A stretch of DNA of 64,000 nucleotides from contig JAHLWP010000022.1 of assembly GCA_019057865.1 (NCBI GenBank), forward strand, positions 1 through 64,000. The letters are read 5' to 3'. Positions 28,336 to 37,110 of the stretch are shown in pieces. Both the position numbers and the translations under genes were made by a program. Position 1 is the first letter of the stretch; each line of letters starts with the position of its first letter. Below the pieces are notes generated by a model, which saw nothing but the letters and a program-made list of their open reading frames with translations, did no database searches and was not told the DNA's origin. The stretch is from Promethearchaeota archaeon (GTDB lineage Archaea; Asgardarchaeota; Lokiarchaeia; Sigyniarchaeales; SOKP01).

Positions 28336-29577
28336 TTGAATCCAGAAGATAGAATCCTTGAACTAAACCAATTAATTCAAGAGCCAGAATTTATTGAATT
28401 ACGCGATCTTTTACAAAGTAAATTCAATATTTTTCAATTTTTTGGCATAGAGACTAGGGAAATTTCTTACTCCAAATTAATAAGTAGGCTTTTAGACCCT
28501 TTTGCTAATCATGGGTTAGGAGATATTTTCTTAAAGGAATTTTTAAAGTCATTAATACGAGATTCAGAGAGATATAAAAGATTTAAAGAGCTGAAAATAG
28601 AGTATATTGATATCGATTGTGCTGTTTTTGATGATATTAGCATTTTCGTTGAAAAGACAATCGTTTCCAAAAAAGCGAGAATCGATATTTTGTTAGAATT
28701 ACATATTGAAAATGAGCGTTGGATTTTAGCAATAGAGAACAAGATTTTTTCTAAGGAAAGTCCAGAGCAAACAATAACTTATGCACAAGAATTATCACAA
28801 AGATATCTTGATGATAAAACCAAATTAATTTGTATTTTCCTTACTCCTCAAGGGGATATCCCTTCTAGTGATATATTTTTGTCATATTCGTGGGAGGAAG
28901 TGTATCAAATTTTAAAGATTATACAGGAGAGATCTGACATAACTGATGACATTAGACTATTTCTAAATCAATTTTCAGATTCGATTGAGGTTTTTATTAT
29001 GGATAATCCTAGATTAAATGAGTTGTGTGAAAAGTTATTTAATAAATATCCCGATGTTCTTGATTTTCTTTTAAAAAGATATTCAAATTATCAACAGACA
29101 CCTGGAACTGAGTTGATAAGTCTAATTGAGAAAGAATTAAAGGAAAAGTATCAAAAAGAATGGGAATTTTTTTCAGGATCAAATTGGATAAAATTTTTCA
29201 AGAAAGAATGGAAAGATATCCAAGATAAAAATAACTGGGTAAAAGCTAAGACACAGTATTTTAGCTTAATTACATTTCATTGTGAATTAACTGATAAAAA
29301 TGACCTAAGATTATATTTTTATTCATATGGTTATGATCCAGAAGATTTACGCAGGAAATTTAAAGATAATTTCATGTCACGCTCAAGAACTGTGAATTCT
29401 CCTTATAATAAATATTTGAGCACTAATTTGAATGTTAGGAACATGTTTAATTTTCCAGTTGTTAAGGATCTTGATCAAAAAAGTGAGGAAGATATAGTAA
29501 AATCATTTCTTACTGAATTAGACAAGATATTTAAAGATTATATACCTATATTTGATGATCTTATAAAGAATTTGTGA
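28336..29577 (+). CDS. PD-(D/E)XK nuclease of the PDDEXK_4 type
   Basis: The N-terminal half matches the PDDEXK_4 (PF14281-like) pattern: E43 in REISYSKLISRLLDP with the HGLGD turn, D117 in RIDILLE, and E134-N-K136 in LAIENKI, then a Q/Y helix (QTITYAQELS). The C-terminal 190 residues carry a probable second domain (WEFFSGSNWIKFFKKEW) often seen in this family. It should be a metal-dependent DNA endonuclease, usually found in defence islands. The start is TTG at 28336; no ATG gives the first helix. No methyltransferase is intact nearby. Confidence 0.8.
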   Translation: MNPEDRILELNQLIQEPEFIELRDLLQSKFNIFQFFGIETREISYSKLISRLLDPFANHGLGDIFLKEFLKSLIRDSERYKRFKELKIEYIDIDCAVFDDISIFVEKTIVSKKARIDILLELHIENERWILAIENKIFSKESPEQTITYAQELSQRYLDDKTKLICIFLTPQGDIPSSDIFLSYSWEEVYQILKIIQERSDITDDIRLFLNQFSDSIEVFIMDNPRLNELCEKLFNKYPDVLDFLLKRYSNYQQTPGTELISLIEKELKEKYQKEWEFFSGSNWIKFFKKEWKDIQDKNNWVKAKTQYFSLITFHCELTDKNDLRLYFYSYGYDPEDLRRKFKDNFMSRSRTVNSPYNKYLSTNLNVRNMFNFPVVKDLDQKSEEDIVKSFLTELDKIFKDYIPIFDDLIKNL

Positions 29578-29672
29578 TAATAATAGAATATTTAATTTTT
29601 TGATTCAAATTATTTATTTTATAGATAATATTTTCAATACGAACAACAATACCTTCATGGTTTACAGAAAAT

Positions 29673-29760
29673 TTATTTTCTGCAAATAAAAAGCGTATCC
29701 TCTCCCTTGAGTAAGCCAAGTTCTCTAGCTTTTACAGTATGGAAGAAACTTTTGATAAAT
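29673..29760 (-). pseudogene. Detached C-terminal fragment, possibly of a methyltransferase
   Basis: In reverse, an open stretch ends FFHTVKARELGLLKGEDTLF-ICRK and stop. It looks like a conserved protein end but has no start, and a stop lies just upstream. The style recalls DNA methylase C-termini, an impression I cannot verify. Confidence 0.3.
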
Positions 29761-29839
29761 TATTTACTCTTTTGATTAAAAATTCTAGATAGGAAATATC
29801 AAGACAAATGAATTAAAGCTTATTGATTTGATATAAGTT

Positions 29840-30109
29840 TTGGTATCGTCGATATCATTATACAATCTGGGAAAAAATTCTCAAAGAAATTCAATAAAAA
29901 ATGAAATTTCAACATTGACAACTGAAAAAACAGATATAACTGAACACAGAGAAATAGAAGATATTTCTATAGTTATTATTAAATTACAAAATGATAAATG
30001 GTATGCTGGTAAAACTGAGAACGTGGAAAGTTTTACAGATGAAATAAAAAATGGTAATGGCCTTCGTTGGACTCAATTTCATAATATATATAAGATATAT
30101 CTTGTTTAA
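29840..30109 (+). pseudogene. GIY-YIG-like nuclease fragment
   Basis: The last 50 residues (IIKLQNDKWYAGKTENVE, then GNGLRWTQFH) match the core of small GIY-YIG nucleases, whose usual form is KxYVGKTxNxxxR and GxGxxWTxxxxP. The conserved Arg and downstream Glu are missing because the frame ends early, so it cannot be an active nuclease. The first 45 residues are Ser/Lys/Glu-rich. The nominal start is a TTG. Confidence 0.5.
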
Positions 30110-30356
30110 TTAAATTCATTTCTGTATCATAATCTGGCTGAAATTCTGTTCTCCATTCAATTACAAATAAATACACTTTTGTTTTATTTGCCTCAATTAT
30201 ATACCGACGGAATGAATACTCTTCAGAGGTTCCCACCGTAGGATACATCTCAAATCCGGATTGAACTGTATAAGACTTATCTCTAACATCGCTGAGAGCG
30301 ATTATTATATATGCAGTTAACTTGTTTAAAAAATTTAAGAAGAAAGAGAATATCAA
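30033..30356 (-). CDS. Small hypothetical protein, possibly a broken domain
   Basis: About 107 residues from a TTG, with protein-like composition (YSFRRYIIEANKTKVYLFVIEW). It is in the same reading frame as the two genes upstream (30381-30734 and 30735-31766), separated from them only by stop codons. Its 3' end overlaps the GIY-YIG fragment on the other strand. It may be the last part of a once longer gene. No family recognised. Confidence 0.35.
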   Translation of the reverse strand: MIFSFFLNFLNKLTAYIIIALSDVRDKSYTVQSGFEMYPTVGTSEEYSFRRYIIEANKTKVYLFVIEWRTEFQPDYDTEMNLIKQDISYIYYEIESNEGHYHFLFHL

Positions 30357-30380
30357 TCTATTCTTGTTCTATTGATTTTA

Positions 30381-30734
30381 TTATATAATAATTGATTTGG
30401 TAAATTGACTTAGTTTTGAAGTCTTTCCAATTAAAAAAACTTCAGGTAATTCTCTTAAAATTATAAAATAACTATGTTCAGGATTTGCTTCATAATTAGA
30501 TCGCCATAAAGTATATTTAATTCCATTTTCAACTATATTATTTGATTCATAATTACCCAGCAAATCAAGAGTTTCAGGAACTTCACCTGAAGGACCAAAT
30601 TTGAAATCCAATACTTTCCAATTCTCATCAATTTTAACTCTAAACTCAAAAGGGTTTATATACCCATATTTAGGTGAGATTTCTAAACAAAAATTATCTT
30701 TATATTTATAATATTTAAAATTAAAGTCCAGTTC
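30381..30734 (-). pseudogene. In-frame continuation after the TIR/NDT-like gene
   Basis: Directly after the TAA of the upstream gene the same frame stays open for 117 codons (CLEISPKYGYINPFEFRVK, LPEVFLIGKTSKLSQF). No ATG, GTG or TTG occurs before base 30611, so there is no usable start near the beginning. It is either a readthrough extension, a domain cut off by a nonsense mutation, or a gene with an unusual start codon. Confidence 0.45.
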
Positions 30735-31766
30735 TTATTTACAATATTCTTTAATTAACCATTCGAAATATTGTAATAGTTTTCCTTTCCACAAACTTTC
30801 TAATTGATCTAATGAGTCATATACTATTTCAATAAATGAATCAAGGTCAAATGGAGTTTTAGGTAATACTTTTTTATTTCTTAAGCAAATGACTTTCTTT
30901 CCAAGAGATAGGAACATACCTGCCTCAAGATATGCATTGACATTTTCAGGACTTAGTAATAAGATACCAAAATCATAAGCTCGAGCGATTTTACAGAATT
31001 CACAGGTCTTTACTCCCAATCCTGTAATTTTTTTAGGTAAATCAATTTGAATATATGGATTTTTATTTATCTCGTCAATTAAGTCGAAGATTCTTTCAAT
31101 TTCCATTTTGTAGTCTGTAAATTTTTTTTCAGGGAATTTATACATAAAAAATCCATGTATTTTTTGTTTTTCAATGATTTTTTTAATCTCATTTTTTTGA
31201 TTGCAAATTGAGTCTAAATTTCTTGGAAATAAATTACATCTTTCCAATTTATCTTTTAAAATTAAATAATGTATTCTATGTTTTGTTTTTAATATTAAAT
31301 CCAGTTTTTCTCTATATGTAATATCAATAGATTTTATTAATTCTTCACAAGCTGTCATTCCTTGAACATTTTTGATTGAATTAAATAAATCTTTAGCTTC
31401 TGAAATAACATCTTTTGCTTTTTCATATTGATATTGATTAATTAAATCTTTAGCTTCATTTAATAAGTTAGAGGCATTAAAAGTAGTATTTCCAACATTA
31501 TGAATAATTACATCACGATAATATCTATCAGATCGAGGATCATTAAAATGATTTTCATCAACATAATAACCAGAAGATTGTGCTCCAATTGGAATTTGAG
31601 AATCGGGGATTTTTCCAGTCCAATTTTTTTGGTGTTCATTATATTTCAAATCAGATAAGCCCCAACTTTCTTCAGGAACTCCGGGAAAATAATTCTTTAA
31701 CTTCAACTTTTTTCTTTCTCCCGTCTCAGGATCCTCATAATCTAGATACTCATCCGGATAATGCAA
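30735..31766 (-). CDS. TIR/NDT-like effector protein
   Basis: The last about 125 residues form a Rossmann-like domain: HGFFMYKFP, CKIARAYDFGILLLSPENVNAYLEAGMFLSLGKKVICL, then TPFDLDSFIEIVYDSLDQL. The E-x-G-x-x-x-x-x-GK pattern is typical of TIR-like and deoxyribosyltransferase-like domains in prokaryotic defence, which degrade NAD+ or nucleotides. The catalytic candidate is the Glu in AYLEAG. Residues 100-150 are helical (ASNLLNEAKDLINQYQYEKAKDVI), resembling a TPR-like linker. A CxxC-like pair (CEFC) precedes the active strand. A further 117 codons remain open after the stop. Confidence 0.6.
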   Translation of the reverse strand: MHYPDEYLDYEDPETGERKKLKLKNYFPGVPEESWGLSDLKYNEHQKNWTGKIPDSQIPIGAQSSGYYVDENHFNDPRSDRYYRDVIIHNVGNTTFNASNLLNEAKDLINQYQYEKAKDVISEAKDLFNSIKNVQGMTACEELIKSIDITYREKLDLILKTKHRIHYLILKDKLERCNLFPRNLDSICNQKNEIKKIIEKQKIHGFFMYKFPEKKFTDYKMEIERIFDLIDEINKNPYIQIDLPKKITGLGVKTCEFCKIARAYDFGILLLSPENVNAYLEAGMFLSLGKKVICLRNKKVLPKTPFDLDSFIEIVYDSLDQLESLWKGKLLQYFEWLIKEYCK

Positions 31767-31929
31767 TTATTCCACTTTTATCATTAAAATTGTTATTTTA
31801 TCGATAATTTATATCTGATAGATTATTTAAATATAAATATCAATAAGCTGTTAAATCATTATTTTTTTAACAAAAAATTCAATATTCTCTCAATATAAAT
31901 CATAATATTTAGGGATATGCACAAAAATT

Positions 31930-31978
31930 CATGAAAGGTTAATTATTCTTTAAATTTTCATATCAAATATATGATTAC
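31930..31978. repeat. Degenerate CGTGAAACGGTTAT repeat with shared flank
   Basis: CATGAAAGGTTAATTATTCTT and then TTCATATCAAATATATGAT correspond to 15392-15440. Confidence 0.6.
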
Positions 31979-32073
31979 AATAAATATGAGAAGAGATCGC
32001 CATAGTTACAATAATACGTTGTAATGTTTGTTTAAAATATAGTAATCTATTATCCTTAGAAGTTGAAAGCTGT

Positions 32074-32331
32074 AAAATTTAGTATTACAATAATTTTGAC
32101 CAGGATAAATTACTTTGTATAACTTATCAAGATAATTTAGAATAATTTGTAATAAAATATCTTATTTGATATCAATAAATTATATTGAAATGATTATCAA
32201 ATCGTTTTTTGATATCATGCTCATTTTATCCATCATTGGATAAACTAAAAAATCCATTTTTTAAATATGAATAAAATCAGAGGAAATTGAAAATTAACAA
32301 TATTCTATTCAATATTGGACTATTATTAGGA
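32074..32331. repeat. ~260-bp dispersed repeat, copy 2
   Basis: Same order of words as copy 1 at 20171-20434, about 12 kb away in direct orientation. It is immediately followed by the HerA tail remnant. Confidence 0.85.
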
Positions 32332-32352
32332 CTAACATGGTAGAATTCATCC

Positions 32353-32418
32353 TTATTTTTCAATGCTCTTAATTATCCTGATGAATTTTTAAAAGTAAAT
32401 TTCAGTAGGGATCATTAA
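32353..32418 (+). pseudogene. C-terminal remnant of a HerA gene
   Basis: The frame reads LFFNALNYPDEFLKVNF and a few more residues to a TAA. The intact HerA at 10601-12313 ends LFFNALNYPDEFMNLNF. Only about 21 codons remain, preceded by a stop. The codons differ from the intact copy, so it is an old paralogue and not a recent duplication. Confidence 0.85.
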
Positions 32419-32467
32419 ATCAAGATTTTACTAATATTAAAAAGTTAAAAGAAGAATATTAAATAAT

Positions 32468-33982
32468 ATGAGAAAATTATTAGAGAAAAAAGAATTTGAA
32501 TGGGTAAAGAATAAATTACTTCCGCTTTTTGGTTTAATAAACATAGGGAATAGAGAGGAGGACGGAAAATTTGGAAAGTATTTTATAATTCCCCTTAGTA
32601 AAGAGAATATTATTTATAATTTAATAAGAACTACTCAATATGGAAAGGAAGAAATAAATAGTAAACTTAAAGAATTTGAAAAAAGATTTGATAAATTTAT
32701 TGATATTAAAGAAAAATCTAATAAACTAATTTATCACGCTCCTTCTCGTCGAAAACATTCTTCAGTAACCAGAAAATGTCTTGATCCCGAAGATTTAGGA
32801 TTATCATCTGAATTTTACATACTACGTGAAGAACTTGCTACGCTTTCAAAAAGGACTATTGATAGTTTGGGCTTTAATACCAACAAAATTTTTAGAAAAC
32901 TTATACATAATACAACCACCATTAATCAAGTAATACTTCTTGCCCTATTATCTGAAATTACAGATAAATTATCTTATTTAAAATTTTACCAACTTGATAC
33001 AACCAAGTATAGCCCTACTAAAGAAGATTTGAGGAAAATTTTGAGGAGAGCTGATATAGATCGAGAATTTATTGAAGTTTGTATTGAATACACAAATTAT
33101 GATGAATTATACCAGCTACTTTCTTATGATAAATTATATTTTGCGATAATTTATTCCCATGATTTCAATGCTGGAACTTGTTATAGACATGATAATCTTT
33201 TAATTTTAAAATCTGTAGCTGAAGTATTAAATGATAAACTGAAAAAAATTGATTTTATAAGCTATCTTTCAGCTAACTATAAAAAAATAAAGAATTCCTT
33301 AATTAATGACAATGATAGACTCCCACTTTTTAACTATAGGGATGAAAAAATGAAATTTTTCAGCGAGTATTATCACGATATTCTTACTCCTCAAAAACTC
33401 AATCTTTTCAATATCGATAAGCACCATAAGATGGCTTTTATGTGGTTTAAAGATAAAGGTTTTTTTAATATTGAGAACGATTTGATTACACTTAAGCCAG
33501 ATATGGAATATAATTTTAAATCATATTATTTAAAATTGAAATACATGGAAGATGAAAGAATTCAAAAAAATAAAAAGGATCTTTTAGATCTTTGGCTCAA
33601 TTTACAAATCGAATTGGAAAAGGATTTTACAACATACTATAAAAAAGTTGCTGCATATACACCGACTAAAATAGAAGAAGTCAAGTTTAAAGTTGAATAT
33701 TCAACAAAACCTAATTTTACTGATGAGATGAGTATTAGGAAATATGCTCTTAAACTTAGTGAGATGTTTCTCAAAAATCCTAGTGAAAAAAATTTGAATA
33801 AATTATTAGAATCGTTAAATCAAGTAATCAAAGATTGGAGTCTATCCCAAAAGAACGTGCTATATAAAGAATTCCAAATGTTTATTGAAGCACAGAAGAA
33901 AATTAATCCAAGATGGAAAAAATATGGAAAAAATTTATTAAACGCTTTAGGGAGTGTCTTGGGGCCAAAATTACCTTTATAA
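32468..33982 (+). CDS. Unknown 504-residue protein
   Basis: I do not recognise a family. The protein is lysine-rich and mainly helical, with no membrane segment, no nucleotide-binding motif and no clustered cysteines. A basic patch (SRRKHSSVTRKC) at about 98 could bind nucleic acid. The start ATG follows AAGAAGAATATTAAATAAT. It is flanked upstream by defence-gene remnants and downstream by an AbiV-like gene, so a defence role is plausible but unproved. Confidence 0.6.
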   Translation: MRKLLEKKEFEWVKNKLLPLFGLINIGNREEDGKFGKYFIIPLSKENIIYNLIRTTQYGKEEINSKLKEFEKRFDKFIDIKEKSNKLIYHAPSRRKHSSVTRKCLDPEDLGLSSEFYILREELATLSKRTIDSLGFNTNKIFRKLIHNTTTINQVILLALLSEITDKLSYLKFYQLDTTKYSPTKEDLRKILRRADIDREFIEVCIEYTNYDELYQLLSYDKLYFAIIYSHDFNAGTCYRHDNLLILKSVAEVLNDKLKKIDFISYLSANYKKIKNSLINDNDRLPLFNYRDEKMKFFSEYYHDILTPQKLNLFNIDKHHKMAFMWFKDKGFFNIENDLITLKPDMEYNFKSYYLKLKYMEDERIQKNKKDLLDLWLNLQIELEKDFTTYYKKVAAYTPTKIEEVKFKVEYSTKPNFTDEMSIRKYALKLSEMFLKNPSEKNLNKLLESLNQVIKDWSLSQKNVLYKEFQMFIEAQKKINPRWKKYGKNLLNALGSVLGPKLPL

Positions 33983-34151
33983 TACTCTAAAAATTCTCAA
34001 TTTAAAATTAAAGGGTTTAAATCTTAAGATGTAGAAAAAAATATTTAGCTGGCTATTTTATAAAGGCATTATCGTGAAAGGTTAAAAATAAGAAATAATA
34101 TTGAAAACTAAGAATAATAAAGATCAATAAATCAATAAATTGGGAAGTGCG

Positions 34152-34700
34152 ATGAAGGAAAGTCAGAAATTATATTCATCAAATGTATTAGACCATTTAA
34201 AAAAATATTGGATTCTCAGCAAGAGATTTTTTGAAGAAAATGATTATGCTCTTGCGCTTTTTTTTTCTGTTACTCTTATTGAAGAAGTTGGAAAAATAAT
34301 CTACATAAATATTAACAAATTTCTAAATATCAAAAATATCAATAAGAAAATAATCAGAAGTCATAAAAAGAAATATATACAAGCTGTCCGTTCTACTCTT
34401 GTAGTTAATTCAAGAGTATCAAGGATTTATAAAGAAAAAGAAAGTAAATTTGCTGAATGGTTTCGTAAAGGTAAAATTTTCGAATTTCGTAATAAAGCAT
34501 TATACATGGAATTAGTTGACTCTAAAATTCAAATTCCCAATAAAATAATTTCAAAAGAGGATTCATTTTTATTTGTTTGCATTTCAGGTGAAATATTTGC
34601 CGAAATCCAAGGAAATATTATCGGGACAGATGCTGAAGCATGGAAAGCCATTTTAGAAGAAGTAGACGACTTTAGAAAAAAATTCGAACTACTTAGATAA
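34152..34700 (+). CDS. AbiV-like abortive infection protein
   Basis: The protein follows the AbiV family pattern. An N-terminal helix pair has YALALFFSVTLIEEVGK (acidic pair E-E-x-G-K), then RSHKKKYIQA, then RKGKIFEFRNKALYMEL. AbiV blocks phage translation in lactococci; archaeal relatives are HEPN-like in architecture. The helical content and the R-N-x4-Y spacing suggest a HEPN-type RNase relation. An in-frame TTG lies at 34140, but the ATG at 34152 follows GGGAAGTG. A 150-bp repeat follows the gene. Family call moderate. Confidence 0.7.
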   Translation: MKESQKLYSSNVLDHLKKYWILSKRFFEENDYALALFFSVTLIEEVGKIIYININKFLNIKNINKKIIRSHKKKYIQAVRSTLVVNSRVSRIYKEKESKFAEWFRKGKIFEFRNKALYMELVDSKIQIPNKIISKEDSFLFVCISGEIFAEIQGNIIGTDAEAWKAILEEVDDFRKKFELLR

Positions 34701-34762
34701 AAAAATTCAAGATAATTTATATTTAAAAAACAGGGTTTTTTCTTATCTTCTAATATTAATAT

Positions 34763-34915
34763 CGTGAAACGGTTATCGAATTTAAATTTAATATTAATAT
34801 ATTATTCTAACTATAAAAATCAAATTTTATTAATTCGGATTGCCAAATTTACAATCAAATTTTAGTTGGTTCATCTAATAAGAGTATTAAGTATATGAAA
34901 TCGTGAAATAACCGA
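34763..34915. repeat. Dispersed ~150-bp intergenic repeat, copy 3
   Basis: Bounded by CGTGAAACGGTTAT (34763-34776) and CGTGAAATAACCGA (34902-34915), the clearest of the three copies (see 1569 and 8440). It lies between the AbiV-like gene and a convergent membrane-protein gene. Confidence 0.65.
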
Positions 34916-34970
34916 AGTATCAAATTTTATAATTTTAATTGATACTCTAAGATTTCTATTATTTATTTAA

Positions 34971-35819
34971 TTATTCCAATACTTTATCTTCTTTTAATTT
35001 GGATTCGATCTCAGTAATTTTTCCTAAAATTTCTTTTTTCTTTGGGAACTCCAAGATTAGTAGGGAGTAATTTATCATAAGAATTATTTTAGATATCACC
35101 GGTTCAAACAATTCTAAATCAGGGTATTCTTTTATATATCTTATTTTTAGATTCGTATAATAGAGAGGAAAAGTTTGTAGGATTATGGAAATATACATAA
35201 AAAAGTTTGATAGAGTAAGATTAACTACAAAAAAAGGATCTTTCATAAAATCGAAAATGAGATTAAATGAAAAACCTATAAGGAAAGCAATGAATCCGAA
35301 TTTATTTAGATAATCCCCATATGATTTGAATATTGAACAATAATATTGAACTTTATCCTGTATAGTACTACACTTTACTCTATAATTCATGAATTCTTTT
35401 TCACCAATTTTTTCTTTTAGAATGTTATTATTTAGTATTAAGATTAATTGAGTTTGGAAATTGAATAACTTTTTTCTCTTTTTTCTGTAATAGGATATGG
35501 AGTAATGAAATTTCTTGAAACAAATTCTATCTACTAAATAAAAAAGAATGAGAGCAATAGTAAAGATAATAGAACTAATTAAAGAATACGGTTCCTCAAC
35601 AAAAGCAGCAAACATTAAAGTGATTAATATGATAGGAAACAATATTAATTTATAGATTACATATCTTGAATATTGTTCAGTGCGCTTTAAACTTAAAAAG
35701 ATATTTAAGTACATTTGATTATAGTCAAGTAATTGATTATAGGCATTAAAAAAAATAATAAAGTAGGAATTTAATTTCTCTTTTGATATCAAATTTTTTG
35801 GTTCTGTATTATTTATCAT
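34971..35819 (-). CDS. Four-segment membrane protein, unknown
   Basis: A 282-residue protein with hydrophobic segments near residues 55-75, 80-102, 175-195 and 198-220, separated by a basic loop (KKFHYSISYYRKKRKKL). The overall layout of two hairpins with a helical, charged loop resembles SLATT-like pore candidates attached to some defence systems, but no sequence motif supports this firmly. The ATG follows an AT-rich leader. A palindromic form of the CGTGAAACGGTTA repeat lies in its upstream region at 35883. Confidence 0.5.
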   Translation of the reverse strand: MINNTEPKNLISKEKLNSYFIIFFNAYNQLLDYNQMYLNIFLSLKRTEQYSRYVIYKLILFPIILITLMFAAFVEEPYSLISSIIFTIALILFYLVDRICFKKFHYSISYYRKKRKKLFNFQTQLILILNNNILKEKIGEKEFMNYRVKCSTIQDKVQYYCSIFKSYGDYLNKFGFIAFLIGFSFNLIFDFMKDPFFVVNLTLSNFFMYISIILQTFPLYYTNLKIRYIKEYPDLELFEPVISKIILMINYSLLILEFPKKKEILGKITEIESKLKEDKVLE

Positions 35820-35882
35820 TAATTATATTTGATTTTTGAACTTTTTAAGGTTTCTTTTAGTTTAGAAAACTAAACGTTTCTT

Positions 35883-35902
35883 CGTGAAACGGTTATTTCA
35901 CG
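35883..35902. repeat. Palindromic form of the CGTGAAACGGTTA repeat
   Basis: CGTGAAACGGTTATTTCACG is an interrupted palindrome (CGTGAAA and TTTCACG). It shows the minimal version of the motif that ends the 150-bp repeats, and lies between two convergently/divergently arranged small genes upstream of the BREX-like operon. It could be a protein-binding site. Confidence 0.55.
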
Positions 35903-35917
35903 ATTAACAGAAACAAT

Positions 35918-36172
35918 TTAAATTCTCTCTGATTTGATAAGGTCTTTTCCAATTTCAGTAAGATTATAATATGTAAAAAATTTTTTTCCATGTTCTTTAA
36001 TTTCTTTGTCAATTACACCAATTTTATAAAAAAATTCGAGTGCTTTTTGTATAGTCTCGAATTTACCACTTAATTCTTTTGATAAAAGAGATGCTGTATA
36101 AGAGATATTTCTTTCCTTGTATTGCTTTAAAATTTTTAGCTTAAGAACATCACTTTTTATTAATTTTACCAT
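35918..36172 (-). CDS. Small winged-helix regulator
   Basis: An 84-residue winged-helix protein: helix-turn-helix ISYTASLLSKELSGKFETIQKALEFF, then the wing and FTYYNLTEIGKDLI. It has no other domain and is typical of archaeal small transcription factors. It is divergent from the BREX-like operon across 149 bases, so it is the natural candidate for its regulator, which parallels the local regulators of many BREX loci. Confidence 0.75.
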   Translation of the reverse strand: MVKLIKSDVLKLKILKQYKERNISYTASLLSKELSGKFETIQKALEFFYKIGVIDKEIKEHGKKFFTYYNLTEIGKDLIKSERI

Positions 36173-36321
36173 AAATATAGTTTAACTTTATAGAATATTA
36201 GAATGGTCTCCATATTTGTGGATATCTTTCCAATATCTAGGACATTTTTTTAATATAAAATAATAATAACTTATCATATAGTATTAAGTTTTAAAATCCT
36301 ATCTAAAGACAATTCTAAAAA
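36173..36321. promoter_or_regulatory. Divergent promoter of regulator and BREX-like operon
   Basis: A TATA-like TATAAAAT lies at 36254-36261 for the rightward operon. Weak inverted repeats TCCA/TGGA (36209-36222) and GATAT/ATATC (36221-36237) lie between the two starts and could be operator half-sites. Confidence 0.35.
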
Positions 36322-37110
36322 ATGCCCATTAATAAAACTAGCAGAATTCAATATTCAATAAATACTACGTTTCCTTTTATACTACCTACTCTAAAATATG
36401 TTTCTGAAAACTATAATGAAGGTCTTAAAAGGTCTGTTGTGAGACAATATATTGTAAAAAATTATTCACAGGGGAAATCACAAAAAAGTGAAATGGATAT
36501 TGTATCAAAAGTTATTGATAGATATCTTGAAGAGGATGATAAAAAACAGATCCAATTAGGTGATATAGGAACTGCTTTATTAAAAACTTGGGATAAATAT
36601 CCTCAGACTAGAAATGAATTATTAGTTATGGGTTATAGCCAACATTTCATCGTTGAATTCACAATAAAAGAGATTCATCAATATTTAATGAATAATAAAA
36701 AAAAACTTGTGGCAAACGATTTAAAAAGAAAGGTTAAGGCTTTAGATATATATCCTGATTTAGCAACAAATATCGAAAAGAACACTACTGAAGTTTTAAA
36801 AGACCTAATAAGATTACACATTTTACCGGAAAAAGAGAGCAATGCTGTTTATAATATTGCTTTTTACAAACCCACTGCTTTTGGACTTTTATATTTTATT
36901 TTATATTATTTTCCAGAGTGGCAGACTATAAGTTTAAGAGCCTTAGATCAATCTGAATTGCTGAAAATTCTATTAACGGATATGACCGGAATAAAAAATG
37001 CATTTGATATTCTCTGTAAAAAAAGTTTAGCAAGATTTGAGTCTTTTGCAGATGTTCAGAAATATGTTGTAATTTTAAAAACAATGGGGGAATTTAATGC
37101 GAGAATATAA
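36322..37110 (+). CDS. BREX-position first gene (BrxA-like candidate)
   Basis: A 262-residue protein with helical winged-helix-like blocks (LKYVSENYNEGLKRSVVRQYIVK) and a hydrophobic patch PTAFGLLYFILYYF. In gene order it takes the place of BrxA (DUF1819), a small DNA-binding winged-helix protein that opens type 1 BREX operons. I cannot see a diagnostic motif, so the name is positional. It overlaps the following gene by 14 bases, the tightest coupling in the operon. Confidence 0.5.
   Translation: MPINKTSRIQYSINTTFPFILPTLKYVSENYNEGLKRSVVRQYIVKNYSQGKSQKSEMDIVSKVIDRYLEEDDKKQIQLGDIGTALLKTWDKYPQTRNELLVMGYSQHFIVEFTIKEIHQYLMNNKKKLVANDLKRKVKALDIYPDLATNIEKNTTEVLKDLIRLHILPEKESNAVYNIAFYKPTAFGLLYFILYYFPEWQTISLRALDQSELLKILLTDMTGIKNAFDILCKKSLARFESFADVQKYVVILKTMGEFNARI

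Larger units (their letters stand above)
31767..32467. other. 701-bp gene-free region with repeats and HerA remnant
   Basis: It contains, in order, a TATA-rich leader for the TIR/NDT-like gene, an ATGAAAGGTTAAT repeat with shared flank (31930-31978), the second copy of the 260-bp repeat (32074-32331) and the tail remnant of a HerA gene (32353-32418). Confidence 0.6.

Noticed and set aside
34152..34700. Active HEPN RNase with RX4-6H in the AbiV-like protein
   Set aside because: I could not find a clean R-x4-6-H motif at the expected helix, so I keep only the AbiV-like call.
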